In this document: in pieces, positions 62,912 to 64,000 of the stretch
How positions within the stretch are numbered: position 1 is the stretch's first letter
How the letters are laid out: each line of letters begins with the position of its first letter
Assembly (NCBI RefSeq): GCF_009760915.1
Contig: NZ_VIDQ01000008.1
Location: 62,001-126,000, forward strand
DNA: 64,000 nt
Reading direction: 5' to 3'
Origin: Azohydromonas aeria
GTDB taxonomy: Bacteria; Pseudomonadota; Gammaproteobacteria; Burkholderiales; Burkholderiaceae_C
Notes under the pieces: generated by a model
Databases searched by the model: none
What the model saw: only the letters and a program-made list of their open reading frames with translations
Told to the model about the DNA's origin: nothing
Program-made: the position numbers and the translations under genes

Positions 62912-63834
62912 AGCTCGCCCTGGTGGGCCAGCTCGGCGCCGGCGAGCGCCGCGCCTGGCAGGACGCGCTGGCGCAGGCGCTGCCCGAAGCGCGATGGGTC
63001 GAGGCCGCGCCCGGCGCCGAGGTGGACGTGGCGCTGGTGGCCAACCCGTCGCCGGGCCGGCTGCAGGGCCTCCAGGGCCTGAAGCTGATCCAGTCGCTGT
63101 GGGCCGGCGTGGACCGGCTCCTCGCCGACGCGACGCTGCCCGCGGGCGTGCCGATCGCGCGCATGGTCGATCCCGCCATGAGCGCCGCCATGGCCGAAAC
63201 GGCGCTGTGGGCGGTGCTGTCGCTGCACCGGGGCTTCTTCGACTACGCGCGGCAGCAGCGCGAGGCGGTGTGGCGGCAGCTGCCGCAGCGCCGCGCCGAC
63301 GAGGTGCGCGTGGCGGTGCTGGGGCTGGGCGAGATGGGCGCGACCGCAGCGCGGCGGCTCGTGTCCCAGGGCTACCGCGTGGCGGGCTGGAGCGCGCGGC
63401 CGCGGGAGGTTCCAGACGTCGAATGCCTGCACGGCGACGCCGCGCTGCCGGTGCTGCTGGCGCGCAGCGACGTGGTCGTGAACCTGCTGCCGCTGACTGC
63501 CGCCACGCGCGGGCTCTTCGATGCGCAGCGGCTGGCGCTGTTGCCCGAAGGCGCGAGCCTGGTGAACCTGGCGCGCGGGGGTCACGTGGTCGAGGCCGAC
63601 TTATTGGCCGCGCTGGATTCGGGCCACTTGCGGCACGCCGTGCTGGACGTGTTCCAGGCGGAGCCGCTGCCAAGTGAAAACCCCTTCTGGCGCCACCCGC
63701 GCGTCACGCTGCTGCCGCACGCCGCGGCCCTGACGGATGCGCGCAGCGCGGCGGCGGTGGCGGCGGCCAACGTGCGGGCGGTGCTGGCCGGGGACACGCC
63801 GGCGCATCGGGTGGAAATCCGGCGCGGGTATTGA
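62908..63834 (+). CDS. ghrA: glyoxylate/hydroxypyruvate reductase A-like dehydrogenase
   Basis: 308 residues, D-2-hydroxyacid dehydrogenase family, GhrA-type length. NAD(P)-binding motif VLGLGEMGATAARRL about 135-150, then the catalytic Arg in NLARGGHVVE, Glu in DVFQAEPLP and His in LLPHAAALTD. Reduces glyoxylate and hydroxypyruvate with NADPH in E. coli; the exact substrate here is inferred. GTG start overlapping the pncC stop. Confidence 0.88.
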   Translation: MKLALVGQLGAGERRAWQDALAQALPEARWVEAAPGAEVDVALVANPSPGRLQGLQGLKLIQSLWAGVDRLLADATLPAGVPIARMVDPAMSAAMAETALWAVLSLHRGFFDYARQQREAVWRQLPQRRADEVRVAVLGLGEMGATAARRLVSQGYRVAGWSARPREVPDVECLHGDAALPVLLARSDVVVNLLPLTAATRGLFDAQRLALLPEGASLVNLARGGHVVEADLLAALDSGHLRHAVLDVFQAEPLPSENPFWRHPRVTLLPHAAALTDARSAAAVAAANVRAVLAGDTPAHRVEIRRGY

Positions 63835-63892
63835 CCGGCGGATTGGCGGGCGTGGCGCTTGCCCCGGGAGTTTTCCCAGGCAGGTGCTCCAA

Positions 63893-64000
63893 ATGACCGA
63901 CGGTTTGTCCCCCAATACCCGCGCGATCCTGCTGCTGACCGGGCCGCTGCTGGGCGGCCGCGGCGCCGCGCCCTCCGAACTGCTGAAACTGGCCGAGTAC
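63893..64000 (+). CDS. start of a gene cut by the window end (unknown; possibly DprA-like)
   Basis: 36 codons are visible: MTDGLSPNTRAILLLTGPLL and onward to the edge. The opening resembles that of long DprA-like DNA-processing proteins I have seen, but the fragment is too short to decide. The ATG follows CAGGTGCTCC, a weak ribosome site. Confidence 0.5.
   Translation, partial: MTDGLSPNTRAILLLTGPLLGGRGAAPSELLKLAEY

Overview
The window is very GC-rich (about 70% by eye) with tightly packed, largely overlapping genes. It looks like chromosomal DNA of a betaproteobacterium of the order Burkholderiales, probably Comamonadaceae or a close relative. This is inferred from gene content and order (mreBCD-mrdA-rodA divergent from gatCAB, lptD-surA-rsmA, metX-metW, maeB) and from palindromic intergenic repeats of a kind I associate with that group. 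There is no rRNA, tRNA, CRISPR array, integrase or transposase.

Layout. 1-1862: the end of a TctD-type response regulator and its TctE-type sensor kinase. 2000-7856 (minus): the cell-elongation operon mreB-mreC-mreD-mrdA-rodA. 8240-11498 (plus): gatC-gatA-gatB, ended by a strong terminator. 11569-14466: a palindromic repeat, pyrE, an exonuclease III gene, and an AT-richer orphan AAA ATPase gene that looks acquired. 14523-19751: esterase, DUF1615 lipoprotein, metallo-beta-lactamase-fold hydrolase, M48 peptidase and the muropeptide permease AmpG. 19836-25997 (minus): an accessory block of ECF sigma factor, anti-sigma factor, one-module NRPS (C-A-PCP) and a secreted-type RTX protein. 26116-28034: trxC and an M20 peptidase. 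28129-30022 (minus): metX-metW behind a SAM-II riboswitch and an intrinsic terminator.

30086-40041 (minus) is a run of nine genes: a BMP-type nucleoside ABC importer (binding protein, ATPase, two permeases), a URC1-type GTP cyclohydrolase II homologue, a URC4/DUF1688 protein, uracil phosphoribosyltransferase, cytosine deaminase and a GST. Together they read as a bacterial version of the URC route for using uracil and cytosine as nitrogen sources. purB and pyrF lie next to it and a uracil/xanthine permease is 4 kb away, so pyrimidine handling is a theme of this part of the chromosome.

42532-53664: a hybrid sensor kinase, the uracil permease, an orphan PAS kinase, an AmgK-type sugar kinase, then lptD-surA-rsmA for outer-membrane assembly and ribosome maturation. 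53768-54802: a secreted or membrane-anchored guanyl-type RNase with its barstar inhibitor. 55068-60229: maeB divergent from a DctS/DctR-like two-component pair. 60546-64000: thiL, pgpA, pncC, a GhrA-type reductase and the first codons of another gene. Most genes are core housekeeping; the accessory elements most worth attention are the sigma/NRPS/RTX block, the URC operon, the RNase/barstar pair and the orphan ATPase.
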